Shown: piece after piece, positions 24,299 through 32,336 of the stretch | How positions within the stretch are numbered: the first letter of the stretch is position 1 | Layout of the letters: each line of letters starts with the position of its first letter | Assembly (NCBI RefSeq): GCF_004143485.2 | Contig: NZ_ML974133.1 | Span: 285,609 to 349,608 of the forward strand | DNA: 64,000 nt | DNA from: Halorussus amylolyticus | Lineage (GTDB): Archaea; Halobacteriota; Halobacteria; Halobacteriales; Haladaptataceae | Direction: 5' to 3' | Translations under genes and position numbers: made by a program | The notes under the pieces: model-generated | Told to the model about the DNA's origin: nothing | Databases searched by the model: none | What the model saw: the letters and a program-made list of their open reading frames with translations, nothing else

Positions 24299-25324
24299 GG
24301 CCTCGAACGCGGCGGCCTCGCTCATCCCGTTGCCGAGAATCGTGTAGCGGTCCCGAATCTCGTGGGCCGAGGTCAGCGCCTCCACGACCGTCTCGGCGTC
24401 GATGCCGAGTTCCGCCGCGGTCGTGGGCGCGCCGATGGTCGCCAGCGCGTCCCGAACGCCCTCCCAGTCGCCGCTGTGGAGGTACTCGGCAATTATCGTC
24501 CCGACGCCGACCTGATGGCCGTGGAGCGCGGCGTCCGGAACCATGCGGTCGAGTTGGTGCGAAAACAGGTGTTCGGACCCGCTGGCGGGCCGCGAGGAGT
24601 CGGCGATGGACATCGCCACGCCCGAGGAGACGAGCGCCTTCACGACTATCCACGCCGACTCTTCGAGACCCTGCTTCACTGAATCGGCGTTGTCCACGAG
24701 CATCTCGGCGGTCATCTCGGCGAGCGCCGCCGAGTAGTGGGAGTACTCGACGTTCTGAAGCCGGTTCGCCAGCCGCCAGTCCTTGACCGCGGTGTAGTTG
24801 CTGATGATGTCGGCGCACCCCGCCGTGGTGAGTTCCCAGGGGGCGTCCGACAGAATCTCGGTGTCGGCGACGACCGCGAGCGGCGGGGCGGCGGCCACGC
24901 TGTGACGGGTGTCACCCTCCGGGACCGACCCCCGGCCCGACACGATGCCGTCGTGGCTCGCGGCGGTCGGCACCGAGACGAATCCGGTTCCGAGTTCGTC
25001 GCTCGCCATCTTCGCGATGTCGATGGCCTTCCCGCCGCCGACGCCGACGAGGTAGCCCGCCTCGGCGTCCCGAGCGACTTCGATGACGCGCTGGACCGCG
25101 TCGAAGGTCGCGGTCTCGATTTCCACGATTGCGGGGTCCTCGCCCGCGTCCGCGAAGTCCTCGGCGACTCGCTCGGCCGCGACCTCACGGGGCGTCGGAC
25201 TCGTGACCACCAGCGGTCGGCCGTGTAGATGAAGCTCAGAAACGGCCTCGACCGTCCGGTCGAGGACGCCGTGGCCGACCACCACGCTCCGGGGCAGGCG
25301 AATCCACGTCGATTTGTCGAACAT
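24275..25324 (-). CDS. egsA: sn-Glycerol-1-phosphate dehydrogenase
   Basis: 349 residues. Makes sn-glycerol-1-phosphate, the archaeal lipid backbone, from dihydroxyacetone phosphate with NAD(P)H. The nucleotide site GVGGGKAID is at 94-102; metal ligands are D172 (GCADIISNYTAVKDW), H252 (SGSEHLFSH) and H268 in LHGHQVGVG. Length and motifs match archaeal EgsA closely. Its product is the acceptor for the GGGPS family, a member of which lies at 16641. The start is the family-like MFDKSTWIRLP. The stop codon is inside a 19-bp hairpin. Confidence 0.95.
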   Translation of the reverse strand: MFDKSTWIRLPRSVVVGHGVLDRTVEAVSELHLHGRPLVVTSPTPREVAAERVAEDFADAGEDPAIVEIETATFDAVQRVIEVARDAEAGYLVGVGGGKAIDIAKMASDELGTGFVSVPTAASHDGIVSGRGSVPEGDTRHSVAAAPPLAVVADTEILSDAPWELTTAGCADIISNYTAVKDWRLANRLQNVEYSHYSAALAEMTAEMLVDNADSVKQGLEESAWIVVKALVSSGVAMSIADSSRPASGSEHLFSHQLDRMVPDAALHGHQVGVGTIIAEYLHSGDWEGVRDALATIGAPTTAAELGIDAETVVEALTSAHEIRDRYTILGNGMSEAAAFEAAETTGVI

Positions 25325-25376
25325 ACCTCTACTCTCTCGCGGGCGGGGAAAACAGTTTACGTCTCTCCGGACGCGC

Positions 25377-26048
25377 CTACTCCGGCGGCGTCCCCCACGA
25401 CGACCGCCAGCCCACGCGCTCGACCTCCCGCGACGTTCGGAGCGCGTACCGGACCGCGAGCGCGTGCTGGACGACCAGCACCACCGCGAGGAGCGCCCCA
25501 CCGACGACCGCGCTCGACGGGATGGTGCCTATCGAGACCGGGGCGAACCACTCGGGAATCGCGACTCGCTCCGAAACCACGAGCAGCCACGCGGTCGCGC
25601 CCGCCGCCTCGACCGCGGCGAGTCCGGCGGGCACGCGTCCGACGAGCGACGAGAGCGCCCGCCGACCCCGGAGGAGATTGTCGGTGACGGTGTGACGAAC
25701 CACGAGCGCGACCGCGAGTGCGAGACCCAACAGTCCGATTTCTCGGAAGTCGCCGACCTGCCGAAACGCCGCGAACCACGCGACCCACAGCAGGGTCTCG
25801 CCCAGCGCGAGGAGCGCGACCGACGGCGACGGGGCTTCCCGCCGCCACCCGTTCACGGTGACGTAGGTCAACAGACCTTCCACGAACAGTCCGGCCGCGA
25901 GCGCCGCGACTCCGACTATGACCGCGAGCGAAATCGGCGGCGCGTCGGCGACGAGACCGAACCACACCGACAGCGCGGCCACCTCGACCGCGGTCAGGAG
26001 CACGACGCCGACGCCTCTGACGGTCGCACGAAGCGCGGAGCGTATCAT
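25377..26048 (-). CDS. Hypothetical multi-pass membrane protein
   Basis: 223 residues with about six hydrophobic helices (near 10-30, 38-58, 72-92, 98-115, 142-160 and 175-195) and a basic/aromatic C-terminus (EVERVGWRSSWGTP). Short polar loops contain VRHTVTDNLLRG. No transporter or enzyme motif recognised. It lies 52 bases upstream of egsA on the same strand, so the two may be co-transcribed. The start at 26048 is preferred over an ATG 108 bases upstream because that segment is not membrane-protein-like. Confidence 0.7.
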   Translation of the reverse strand: MIRSALRATVRGVGVVLLTAVEVAALSVWFGLVADAPPISLAVIVGVAALAAGLFVEGLLTYVTVNGWRREAPSPSVALLALGETLLWVAWFAAFRQVGDFREIGLLGLALAVALVVRHTVTDNLLRGRRALSSLVGRVPAGLAAVEAAGATAWLLVVSERVAIPEWFAPVSIGTIPSSAVVGGALLAVVLVVQHALAVRYALRTSREVERVGWRSSWGTPPE

Positions 26049-26117
26049 CGTCCTGTTCGGAACGAGAATCGTCGCGTCTCGGTCGGAGCCGTTCGCGGAC
26101 GACGCGAGAGTGTCATG

Positions 26118-26165
26118 CCCTATCAATCGCGGTCGGGGGTGTTTGTTATCACCCACCTGATAGGG
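26118..26165. promoter_or_regulatory. Possible operator: spaced inverted repeat
   Basis: CCCTATCA (26118-26125) and TGATAGGG (26158-26165) are an 8-bp inverted repeat 32 bases apart, in the gap upstream of the membrane protein gene. It contains an AT-richer core (GTTTGTTATC). Could be a DNA loop or operator; low certainty. Confidence 0.25.
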
Positions 26166-26231
26166 TTAGCGGGAGCCTTCGAACGGTCGAACGCTCGGAT
26201 TAACGCGGAAAGAAGCGAGTTCGCGGTCCTC

Positions 26232-27221
26232 TTAGAGCGTGTCCAGCACGCCGAGCACGCGCTCCTCGGCGTCGCGTCCGGGGTCGTGCTCGCTCCCGTC
26301 GCGGTCGCTTTCGAGGTGTTCTTCGACGGTTCGGGCCATTGCCTCCTCGACGGGCGTGGAGGTCCACCCGAGGTCGGCGAGTTTGCCGGTGTCGAGGACG
26401 TGCGGGTAGTCCCGGTAGAGGATGAAGTCGTCGAGCGAGAGGTCGGCGGCCGCAAGTTCGCGCCCGCCCGCGTGGACGATTTCGATATCGGTGTCAAGCG
26501 CGTCGGCGATGAGTCCGACCATCTCGTCGATGGTGACGATGCGACGGTCGCCGACGTTGTAGGCCTCGCCGGGCGTCCCCTCCTCGGCCACGATGCGGAG
26601 CGCGCTCGCCACGTCCTCGACGTACGCGCGGTGCCAGACGTTGTCGCCGTCGCCGGGAACGACCACGCGGTCGTGGTTCGCCACGCGAGATATCCAGTAG
26701 TCGAGTCGCTCGGTGTAGTCGTAGGGACCGTAGACGATGCACGGCCGGACGCTGAGGGCGTTCACACCGCGGTCGGCCGCCTCGAAGATTGCGCGGTCGC
26801 CCTCGGCCTTCCGGTTTCCGTACGTTTCCCCTGTGTCGTCGGTCGCCTGCTCGGGCGTGCAGTCGTGGAGCTCGGTCTCGCCCTCGCGCTTGGGAATCTC
26901 CTCGGAACCGTACGCGCCGCCGCTGGAGATGTAGACGTAGGCGTCCGCGTCGGCGAAGATTTCGGTCGCGGCCCGAACGTCGCGGGGTTCGTAGGCCACG
27001 CAGTCGAAGACCGCGTCGGGTTCGACCTCGTCCCTCGCGGCTTCGAGCGCCGAGTCGTTCGTCCGGTCGCCCTCGAAGTGGGCGACTGCGTCGTTCTCGG
27101 CGAAGGGGTTGTCGTGGTTGCCGCGGTTGAAGAGTGTCACGTCGTAGCCGTTATCGAGCAGGTCGGCGACGAGGTGGCGGCCGATGAACCGCGTCCCGCC
27201 GACGACGAGTGCTGTGTCCAT
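26232..27221 (-). CDS. NAD-dependent epimerase/reductase (extended SDR)
   Basis: 329 residues. Nucleotide motif VVGGTRFIGRHLV (GxxxxxG) at the N-terminus, catalytic Tyr/Lys in ETYGNRKAEGD (YxxxK), a preceding Ser in YISSGGAYG and a substrate region VRPCIVYGPYDYTERLDYW. Resembles the small sugar-nucleotide-like epimerase/isoflavone-type group abundant in haloarchaea. Substrate unknown; no polysaccharide cluster is adjacent. Starts 214 bases from the divergent GNAT gene. Confidence 0.86.
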   Translation of the reverse strand: MDTALVVGGTRFIGRHLVADLLDNGYDVTLFNRGNHDNPFAENDAVAHFEGDRTNDSALEAARDEVEPDAVFDCVAYEPRDVRAATEIFADADAYVYISSGGAYGSEEIPKREGETELHDCTPEQATDDTGETYGNRKAEGDRAIFEAADRGVNALSVRPCIVYGPYDYTERLDYWISRVANHDRVVVPGDGDNVWHRAYVEDVASALRIVAEEGTPGEAYNVGDRRIVTIDEMVGLIADALDTDIEIVHAGGRELAAADLSLDDFILYRDYPHVLDTGKLADLGWTSTPVEEAMARTVEEHLESDRDGSEHDPGRDAEERVLGVLDTL

Positions 27222-27434
27222 AGTCGGCGATGACCGTCTCGGGTCAAAACCCTACCGAACTCGGAACCGACGACGCGGAATATCTGCCTCGTAAAATTCC
27301 CGATTCGCTCTCGTTCGGGATATATCTGGATAAACATCCAATTCTGCAACCGCTCTCGAACGTATCTCGAATACACTTCGGACATGAATGTACGGGTACA
27401 ACATTTATCACTCGGAACGTCGTACGTCGGTGGC
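27222..27434. promoter_or_regulatory. AT-richer divergent promoter region
   Basis: 213 bases between the epimerase and GNAT genes. For the plus strand, ACATTTATCA (27401-27410) lies about 30 bases before ATG 27435. The block around 27300-27370 (GATATATCTGGATAAACATC) is unusually AT-rich for this genome and would serve the epimerase. Confidence 0.5.
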
Positions 27435-28199
27435 ATGGCACCGAGTGAGGCCGATTCGGACGGCATCGAAATCCGCGAAGCATCCCCCGACGACGTGGAC
27501 GGCATCCGAACCGTGGCGGCGAGTTCGCTCCACGCCTCGTACGACGACATCCTCGGCGCGGACGCCATCGACCGCGCGGTCTCGGAGTGGTACGGCGACG
27601 ACGCCGTCGAGGCCGAACTCGAAACCGACGGCATGCTGTACCTCGTCGCGGAGGCGGGCGGCGAAATCGTGGGTTTCTCCCAGAGTACGGTCGCGCCGGA
27701 GGACCCGGTCAGCACCGTCCTCTGGCTTCACATCGACCCCGATAGCCGCGATACCGGAATCGGCTCGACCCTCCTCGAACGGACGCAGGCCGAACTCGCC
27801 GACCGCGGGGTCGAGCGAGTCACCGCCGAAGTCCTCGCGGACAACGAGGCTGGCAACACCTTCTACGAGACCCACGGCTTCGAGAAGGCGACCGACCGCG
27901 ACACCCAAATCGGCGACAGCACCTACACCGAGAACGTCTACGTGCAGGCGGGCACCGAGAAGTTCGAGGTCCGCGAACTCGGCGACAAGACCCTCTACGT
28001 CGACTGGACCGAGAGCGGCCGCGGGTCGAAGGCCCCGTTCTACGCGGCCTACAGCGACGAGAGCGAGGAGGACCTCTACGGCTGGTACTGCTCGAACTGC
28101 GGGAGCTTCGACACCGCGATGGACTCGATGGAGCGACTGGAGTGCAACAACTGCGGGAATCGGAAGAAGCCGGTTCGGTGGGACGCGGCGTACCTCTAA
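27435..28199 (+). CDS. GNAT N-acetyltransferase with C-terminal zinc ribbon
   Basis: 254 residues. GNAT domain at about 12-160 with the acetyl-CoA loop SRDTGIGSTLLERTQAEL and the ADNEAGNTFYETHGFEKA motif. After a beta-rich linker a zinc-ribbon-type domain follows (about 185-254) with CSNCG and CNNCG pairs, of the kind called DUF5816 in haloarchaea. The fusion suggests the acetyltransferase acts on a protein or nucleic-acid-bound target chosen by the ribbon. Start fixed by the TATA-like box 27401-27410; an ATG 51 bases upstream lies inside that promoter. Confidence 0.83.
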   Translation: MAPSEADSDGIEIREASPDDVDGIRTVAASSLHASYDDILGADAIDRAVSEWYGDDAVEAELETDGMLYLVAEAGGEIVGFSQSTVAPEDPVSTVLWLHIDPDSRDTGIGSTLLERTQAELADRGVERVTAEVLADNEAGNTFYETHGFEKATDRDTQIGDSTYTENVYVQAGTEKFEVRELGDKTLYVDWTESGRGSKAPFYAAYSDESEEDLYGWYCSNCGSFDTAMDSMERLECNNCGNRKKPVRWDAAYL

Positions 28200-28223
28200 A
28201 CGCGGCGATAGAGCAGCGTGACG

Positions 28224-28421
28224 CTACTTGAGGATGTCGCCGATTCGTCGCGCTTGGCCCGACACCTCGGGGTTCTCCTCGACGATTTTCAGCACCTCGT
28301 GGTCGGTCACGTCGAAGTACGACTTCTGAGTCGCGTCCTCGATGAGGTCCTTCGAAAGCCTGAATTCGGTCCCCTCGTAGACGACATCTACGCCGTCGTC
28401 CTCGAACGCGAGCGTTGTCAT
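28224..28421 (-). CDS. Small conserved haloarchaeal protein (DUF5800-like)
   Basis: 65 residues, acidic, starting MTTLAFEDDGVDVVYEGTEF, with a helical C-terminal half (HEVLKIVEENPEV). I place it in the DUF5800 type on memory of the pattern. A TATA-like TTTTTAACC lies 24-32 bases upstream in gene orientation (about 28445-28453), so it is probably leaderless. Function unknown. Convergent with the GNAT gene. Confidence 0.75.
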   Translation of the reverse strand: MTTLAFEDDGVDVVYEGTEFRLSKDLIEDATQKSYFDVTDHEVLKIVEENPEVSGQARRIGDILK

Positions 28422-28510
28422 ACACTCGGGTTTGGCCCGGTCGGTTAAAAACCCTCAGAACCGCGGACGGGCGACAACCCTCCGAAAACTGGGGTGTCGT
28501 CTGACGGAAC

Positions 28511-28517
28511 TTTATTA
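28511..28517 (+). promoter_or_regulatory. TATA-like box that sets a GTG start
   Basis: TTTATTA is 25-31 bases before the GTG at 28542, matching leaderless promoter geometry and arguing against the in-frame GTG at 28494 which would lie upstream of it. Confidence 0.5.
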
Positions 28518-28541
28518 GGGGCGAGCGGAACAGGTGATGGT

Positions 28542-29633
28542 GTGTCGCTCCGCTCGGACCCGCTCGACGGACTCTCGATTCCCGACGGTACGACCGTCGA
28601 GGAACACGACCTCGTGACCGACGGCGACGTGCTCGTCGGCGGCCAGAGCACGGTCGAGTTCGGCGTGCGCGGGCACAACGTCATCGCGGGCGAGCGGGTG
28701 CAGTTCGGCGGCCACATCGAGGCCGAGGCCGACTGTCGCCTCGACATGTGGTGCGACGTGGACGGCAACGTCCTCGTCGGCCGGGACGCCTACCTCGGCG
28801 AGCGCGTCCACCTCGCGGGCCGCCTGATGGTGTCGGGCGACCTCGACATCGGCGACGACGTGAACATCGAGGAGGGGTTCGAGGCCAACGGGTGGATAGT
28901 CATCCGCAACCCCATGCCGACCATCGTGTTCGTGTTCGTCTACCTCTCACAGCTCCTCCGAATCGGCGAGGAGGAGGCGGCCGAAGAAGTCGTCTCGGAC
29001 CTGCTCGAAAACGAGGAAATCGAGGCCGAACCGCTCGTGATTCCCCGGAGCGGGTCGGTGTCCGACGACTCGTGGCGGGTCTCGACGCCCGCGACCATCG
29101 GCGACGACTGTCGGCTTCACGGCAACTTCCGGGCCGAATCCATCGACGTCGGCGAGCGAAACGAGGTGTTCGGGAGCCTCCGCGCCCGCAGTGACATCGC
29201 GGTCGGCGAGGACACCGTCATCCACGGCGACGTGACCACCCGGAACGGGACGGTCGAACTCGCTGACGGCGTCGAGATTCGCGGCGACGTGTCGTGTGAG
29301 GACCTTCGGTTCCACGACGGCGCAATCGTAGACGGCACGATGCGCGCTGGCGGCGAGATGACGATTGTCCAACCCGGCGGAACCAAGCGTATCGCGGCCG
29401 ACGGCGATGGGGGGTCGGACTCCGATGAGAGTTCAGACTCGGAGGGGAGTTCCGAGTTGCGGGAAACGCCCGACTCCGAAGGGTCGTCGGACTCGGATGA
29501 GACGCCCGACTCCGATGAGACACCCGGCCCTGAAAGCGACGAACGCGCGGCGTCCGAGTCGTCGGACGACGACTCGGACGCCGGGGAAGACACCCCGGCA
29601 GACTCCGTTGAGTCCACCGAAAGCGACGAGTAG
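28542..29633 (+). CDS. Bactofilin-like polymer-forming protein with acidic Ser/Asp tail
   Basis: 363 residues from a GTG start. Two beta-helix-like blocks rich in repeated V/I-x-G-D steps (about 30-120 and 180-280, for example VLVGRDAYLGERVHLAG and VIHGDVTTRNGTVEL) flank a hydrophobic stretch PTIVFVFVYLSQLLRI (about 125-140) that may touch the membrane. The last 75 residues are a low-complexity Ser/Asp/Glu tail. Bactofilins polymerise without nucleotide and shape or scaffold cells. The TATA-like box favours GTG 28542. A T-rich stretch and perfect palindrome follow the stop. Confidence 0.8.
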   Translation: MSLRSDPLDGLSIPDGTTVEEHDLVTDGDVLVGGQSTVEFGVRGHNVIAGERVQFGGHIEAEADCRLDMWCDVDGNVLVGRDAYLGERVHLAGRLMVSGDLDIGDDVNIEEGFEANGWIVIRNPMPTIVFVFVYLSQLLRIGEEEAAEEVVSDLLENEEIEAEPLVIPRSGSVSDDSWRVSTPATIGDDCRLHGNFRAESIDVGERNEVFGSLRARSDIAVGEDTVIHGDVTTRNGTVELADGVEIRGDVSCEDLRFHDGAIVDGTMRAGGEMTIVQPGGTKRIAADGDGGSDSDESSDSEGSSELRETPDSEGSSDSDETPDSDETPGPESDERAASESSDDDSDAGEDTPADSVESTESDE

Positions 29634-29651
29634 CCGTCTGCATTTCGACTC

Positions 29652-29699
29652 TGTTCTTTTTTGGCTTTTCGAACGCGTCGCTCGCGAGCGACGCGTTCG
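29652..29699 (+). terminator. T-rich tract followed by a perfect 30-bp palindrome
   Basis: GTTCTTTTTTGGCTTTT (29653-29669) is a typical archaeal poly-T termination signal. It abuts a perfect palindrome, arms 29670-29684 (CGAACGCGTCGCTCG) and 29685-29699, no spacer. Ends the bactofilin-like transcript. Confidence 0.6.
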
Positions 29700-29856
29700 G
29701 TAGAGCCATCCCGAGACGTGGATTGGGCGCTCGGCGAGAGGTGTCACCGCGAATCGTGGTCGTACAGACACAGTTCCGGGGTTAATGTAATAAACGATGG
29801 GCACGAATACCGAGAGTACGTATGGGAGAGAAGCTCATCCGTGAGCGGTGGTGTCG

Positions 29857-30705
29857 ATGCACTCGGTAGTGCTGACGAAGGGCGTCCCGGACTTCCGGGA
29901 GGGGAAGGTGTCGTTCGACGAGGACGGCCACCTCGAACGCGGGGCGACCCCGACCGTGATGAACCCGAACGACGAGTTCGCGTTACAGGCCGCGCTCCAG
30001 ACGAAAGTGAAGCGGGGCGGGCGCGTCAGCGTGATGAGCATGGGACCGCCGGGTTACGAGAGCGTCCTCGAAGAGGCGATGGGCGTCTACGCCGACGACT
30101 GCTACCTCCTGTCGGACCGCGAGATGGCGGCGGCCGACACGTGGGCGACCGCCATCACGCTCTCGGCGGGCATCGAGAAAATCGGCGACCCGGATTTGGT
30201 CATCGCGGGGTTCAAGACCGCGGACGGCGAGACCGGCCAGACCGGCCCCCAAACGGCGTGGTGTCTCGACCGGCCCATCGTGACTCACGTCATCGCGATG
30301 GAGGTGGACGAAGATGCGGGCACCCTCCGCGCGAAGCGACTCGTCGAGGGCGACGTGGACGAAATCGAGACCGTGGAGGCCCCCCTCCCGGCGTTCGTCG
30401 TGACCGACCCCGAGTTCGACACGTCCTATCGGCGGGCAGAACACCGACTTCGGCACAAGCAACTCAAAGCAGAAACCGAGGCGCGCGCCGAGAATTACGA
30501 AGACCATCTCACTTCGTGGAGCGCCGAGGAACTCGAACTCGACCCCGATTTCATCGGTCTCGACGGGTCGCCCACCATCGTTTCGGCGGTGGACCCGATT
30601 CCGAAAGCACCCTCCGAGCGCGAGGCCACGATGGTCGAACCCGACGATTCGGAGGGGATGGGCGAAGTCCTCGAAACGATGCGACCGCTCGCGGGGGGTG
30701 ACTGA
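29857..30705 (+). CDS. fixA: Electron transfer flavoprotein beta subunit (FixA/EtfB type)
   Basis: 282 residues. The ETF-beta pattern is seen: VVLTKGVPD, MNPNDEFALQAAL, VSVMSMGPPGYESVLEEAM, PDLVIAGFKTADGETGQTGPQTAWCL and the DPEFDTSYRR-type C-terminal arm. It binds the second nucleotide (AMP or, in bifurcating ETFs, FAD). First gene of a four-gene run fixA-fixB-fixCX-ORF with 2-base gaps or overlaps. Two GTG codons lie just upstream of the ATG; the ATG gives the family N-terminus MHSVVLTKG. Confidence 0.9.
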   Translation: MHSVVLTKGVPDFREGKVSFDEDGHLERGATPTVMNPNDEFALQAALQTKVKRGGRVSVMSMGPPGYESVLEEAMGVYADDCYLLSDREMAAADTWATAITLSAGIEKIGDPDLVIAGFKTADGETGQTGPQTAWCLDRPIVTHVIAMEVDEDAGTLRAKRLVEGDVDEIETVEAPLPAFVVTDPEFDTSYRRAEHRLRHKQLKAETEARAENYEDHLTSWSAEELELDPDFIGLDGSPTIVSAVDPIPKAPSEREATMVEPDDSEGMGEVLETMRPLAGGD

Positions 30706-30707
30706 CG

Positions 30708-32336
30708 ATGGCCGACGACGCCACCGACGACCTCGAGGTGGACCTCGACCCGAGCGAGTACACCGTGGACGAACTGGAGGAAAAACTGAATGCCGTCTCG
30801 AACCCCTCGGACCTCGACGCAGTGCTGGCGGCCGAGCAGGGCGACAAGGACCGAAAGACGGCGAAGGAAGCGATTCAGAAGCGAATCGACGACCTCCAAG
30901 AGGCGACCGAAGGTGGCGAGGCGGCCGCCGATGCGGACAGTGAGGGGGAGTACGCCGACAAAGAGGGAACGGAGCCTCCGGAGGATGCCGGAGACGCCGA
31001 CGAAGGCGAAGATGCGCCCGGAAGTGAGGGCGAAGACGAGGCGGGCGAGGCGGACGAAGGAGAAAGCGAGGAAGCGCCTTCCGAACCCCCGACTCGCGAC
31101 AAGAAGCACGTCCGGGCGCTCACCGACGGTACCTACGGAGATATGTGGGTGTACTGCGAGACGCAGGGCGGCGAACTCCTCGACGTGTCGAAGGAGATGC
31201 TCGGGAAGGCCCGAGAGCTGATGGACGGCTACAACGACGACTACGATTCGGAGGAGCGCGTGGTCGGCATCCTCGTCGGCAACGACATGGACGACCTCGC
31301 CGACGAGGTGGTCGCGTACGGCGCGGACGTGGCACTCTACCACGACGACGAGCGACTCGAACGATTCCGCCACAAGCCGTACACCGAAATCGTCTCGGAC
31401 ATGGCGAGAGGTGGCGCGGAACCGCCGAACTGGGCCACTGGCGAGGAAGGGACCGAACCTACCGCCGACTGGCGCGACTACGACAAGCCCCGGTACTTCC
31501 TGTTCCCGGCGACCAACAACGGTCGGGACCTCTCGGCGCAGGTACAGGGCGAACTCGACTCCGGACTGGCGAGCGACTGCTCGGGACTCTTCATCGAGGA
31601 GGAACTCATCTCGAACCCGGTCAAGACCGGCGAACCCGGCGAGAAGGTGGAGTTCGACCGCGTCCTTCACATGAAGCGTCCCGACTTCTCAGGGTTCGAG
31701 TACTCCACGATTCTGTGTCTCGACAATCCCGGACGTGACTTCCACCCGCAGGGGTGTTCGGTGATTCCGGGGAGCTTCGACGCCCTCGACCCCGACTTCG
31801 ACCGCGAGGGCGAGCGAATCGAACACGACCTCGACCTGCCCGACGAGTGGTTCCGGGTGGACGTGACCGAGTGGGACCGCCTCGATTCGGGCGTGGACCT
31901 CACCGGCCACGACGTGGTCGTGGCCCTGGGCCGGGGCATCGGCGACGACCCCACGAAGGGCATCGAACTCGGTCTCGACCTCGCCGAAGCGTTCGAGGAC
32001 GCGGCGCTCGGCCTCTCGCGTGGCGTGGTCACGGCCTCCTACAGCGTGGACGGCCACGTCGAGCGCTACGTCGCTGAGGAGCGCCAAATCGGTGAGACCG
32101 GCCAGATGGTCGAACCCCGACTCTACATCGCGGCCGGAATCTCGGGCGCGATTCAGCACAAGGTCGGGATGGACGAGTCCGACACCATCGTCGCCATCAA
32201 CACCGACCCCGACGCGCGAATCCGAGACTTCAGCGACTACTTCATCGAGGGCGACCTGTTCGACGTGCTTCCTCGCCTCACCGAGTCGATTGAGGCGGGC
32301 GAACTGACGATGCAAGCGGAGGTAAGCGATGACTGA
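30708..32336 (+). CDS. fixB: Electron transfer flavoprotein alpha subunit (FixB/EtfA type) with acidic N-terminal extension
   Basis: 542 residues against 310-340 for usual ETF-alpha. The first 130 residues are extra: a helical part (YTVDELEEKLNAVSNPSD, LQEATEGG) and an acidic Glu/Asp/Ala/Gly linker. The ETF-alpha core follows (DMWVYCETQGGELLDVSKE onward), ending with the FAD site YIAAGISGAIQHKVGM and IVAINTDPDARIRDFSDYFI. It pairs with FixA to carry electrons to the quinone reductase FixCX. Start lies 2 bases after the fixA stop; the end overlaps fixC by 8 bases. Confidence 0.9.
   Translation: MADDATDDLEVDLDPSEYTVDELEEKLNAVSNPSDLDAVLAAEQGDKDRKTAKEAIQKRIDDLQEATEGGEAAADADSEGEYADKEGTEPPEDAGDADEGEDAPGSEGEDEAGEADEGESEEAPSEPPTRDKKHVRALTDGTYGDMWVYCETQGGELLDVSKEMLGKARELMDGYNDDYDSEERVVGILVGNDMDDLADEVVAYGADVALYHDDERLERFRHKPYTEIVSDMARGGAEPPNWATGEEGTEPTADWRDYDKPRYFLFPATNNGRDLSAQVQGELDSGLASDCSGLFIEEELISNPVKTGEPGEKVEFDRVLHMKRPDFSGFEYSTILCLDNPGRDFHPQGCSVIPGSFDALDPDFDREGERIEHDLDLPDEWFRVDVTEWDRLDSGVDLTGHDVVVALGRGIGDDPTKGIELGLDLAEAFEDAALGLSRGVVTASYSVDGHVERYVAEERQIGETGQMVEPRLYIAAGISGAIQHKVGMDESDTIVAINTDPDARIRDFSDYFIEGDLFDVLPRLTESIEAGELTMQAEVSDD

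Noticed and set aside
24275..25324. Glycerol dehydrogenase instead of G1P dehydrogenase
   Set aside because: Length, GVGGGKAID placement, metal-ligand spacing and N-terminus fit archaeal EgsA better.
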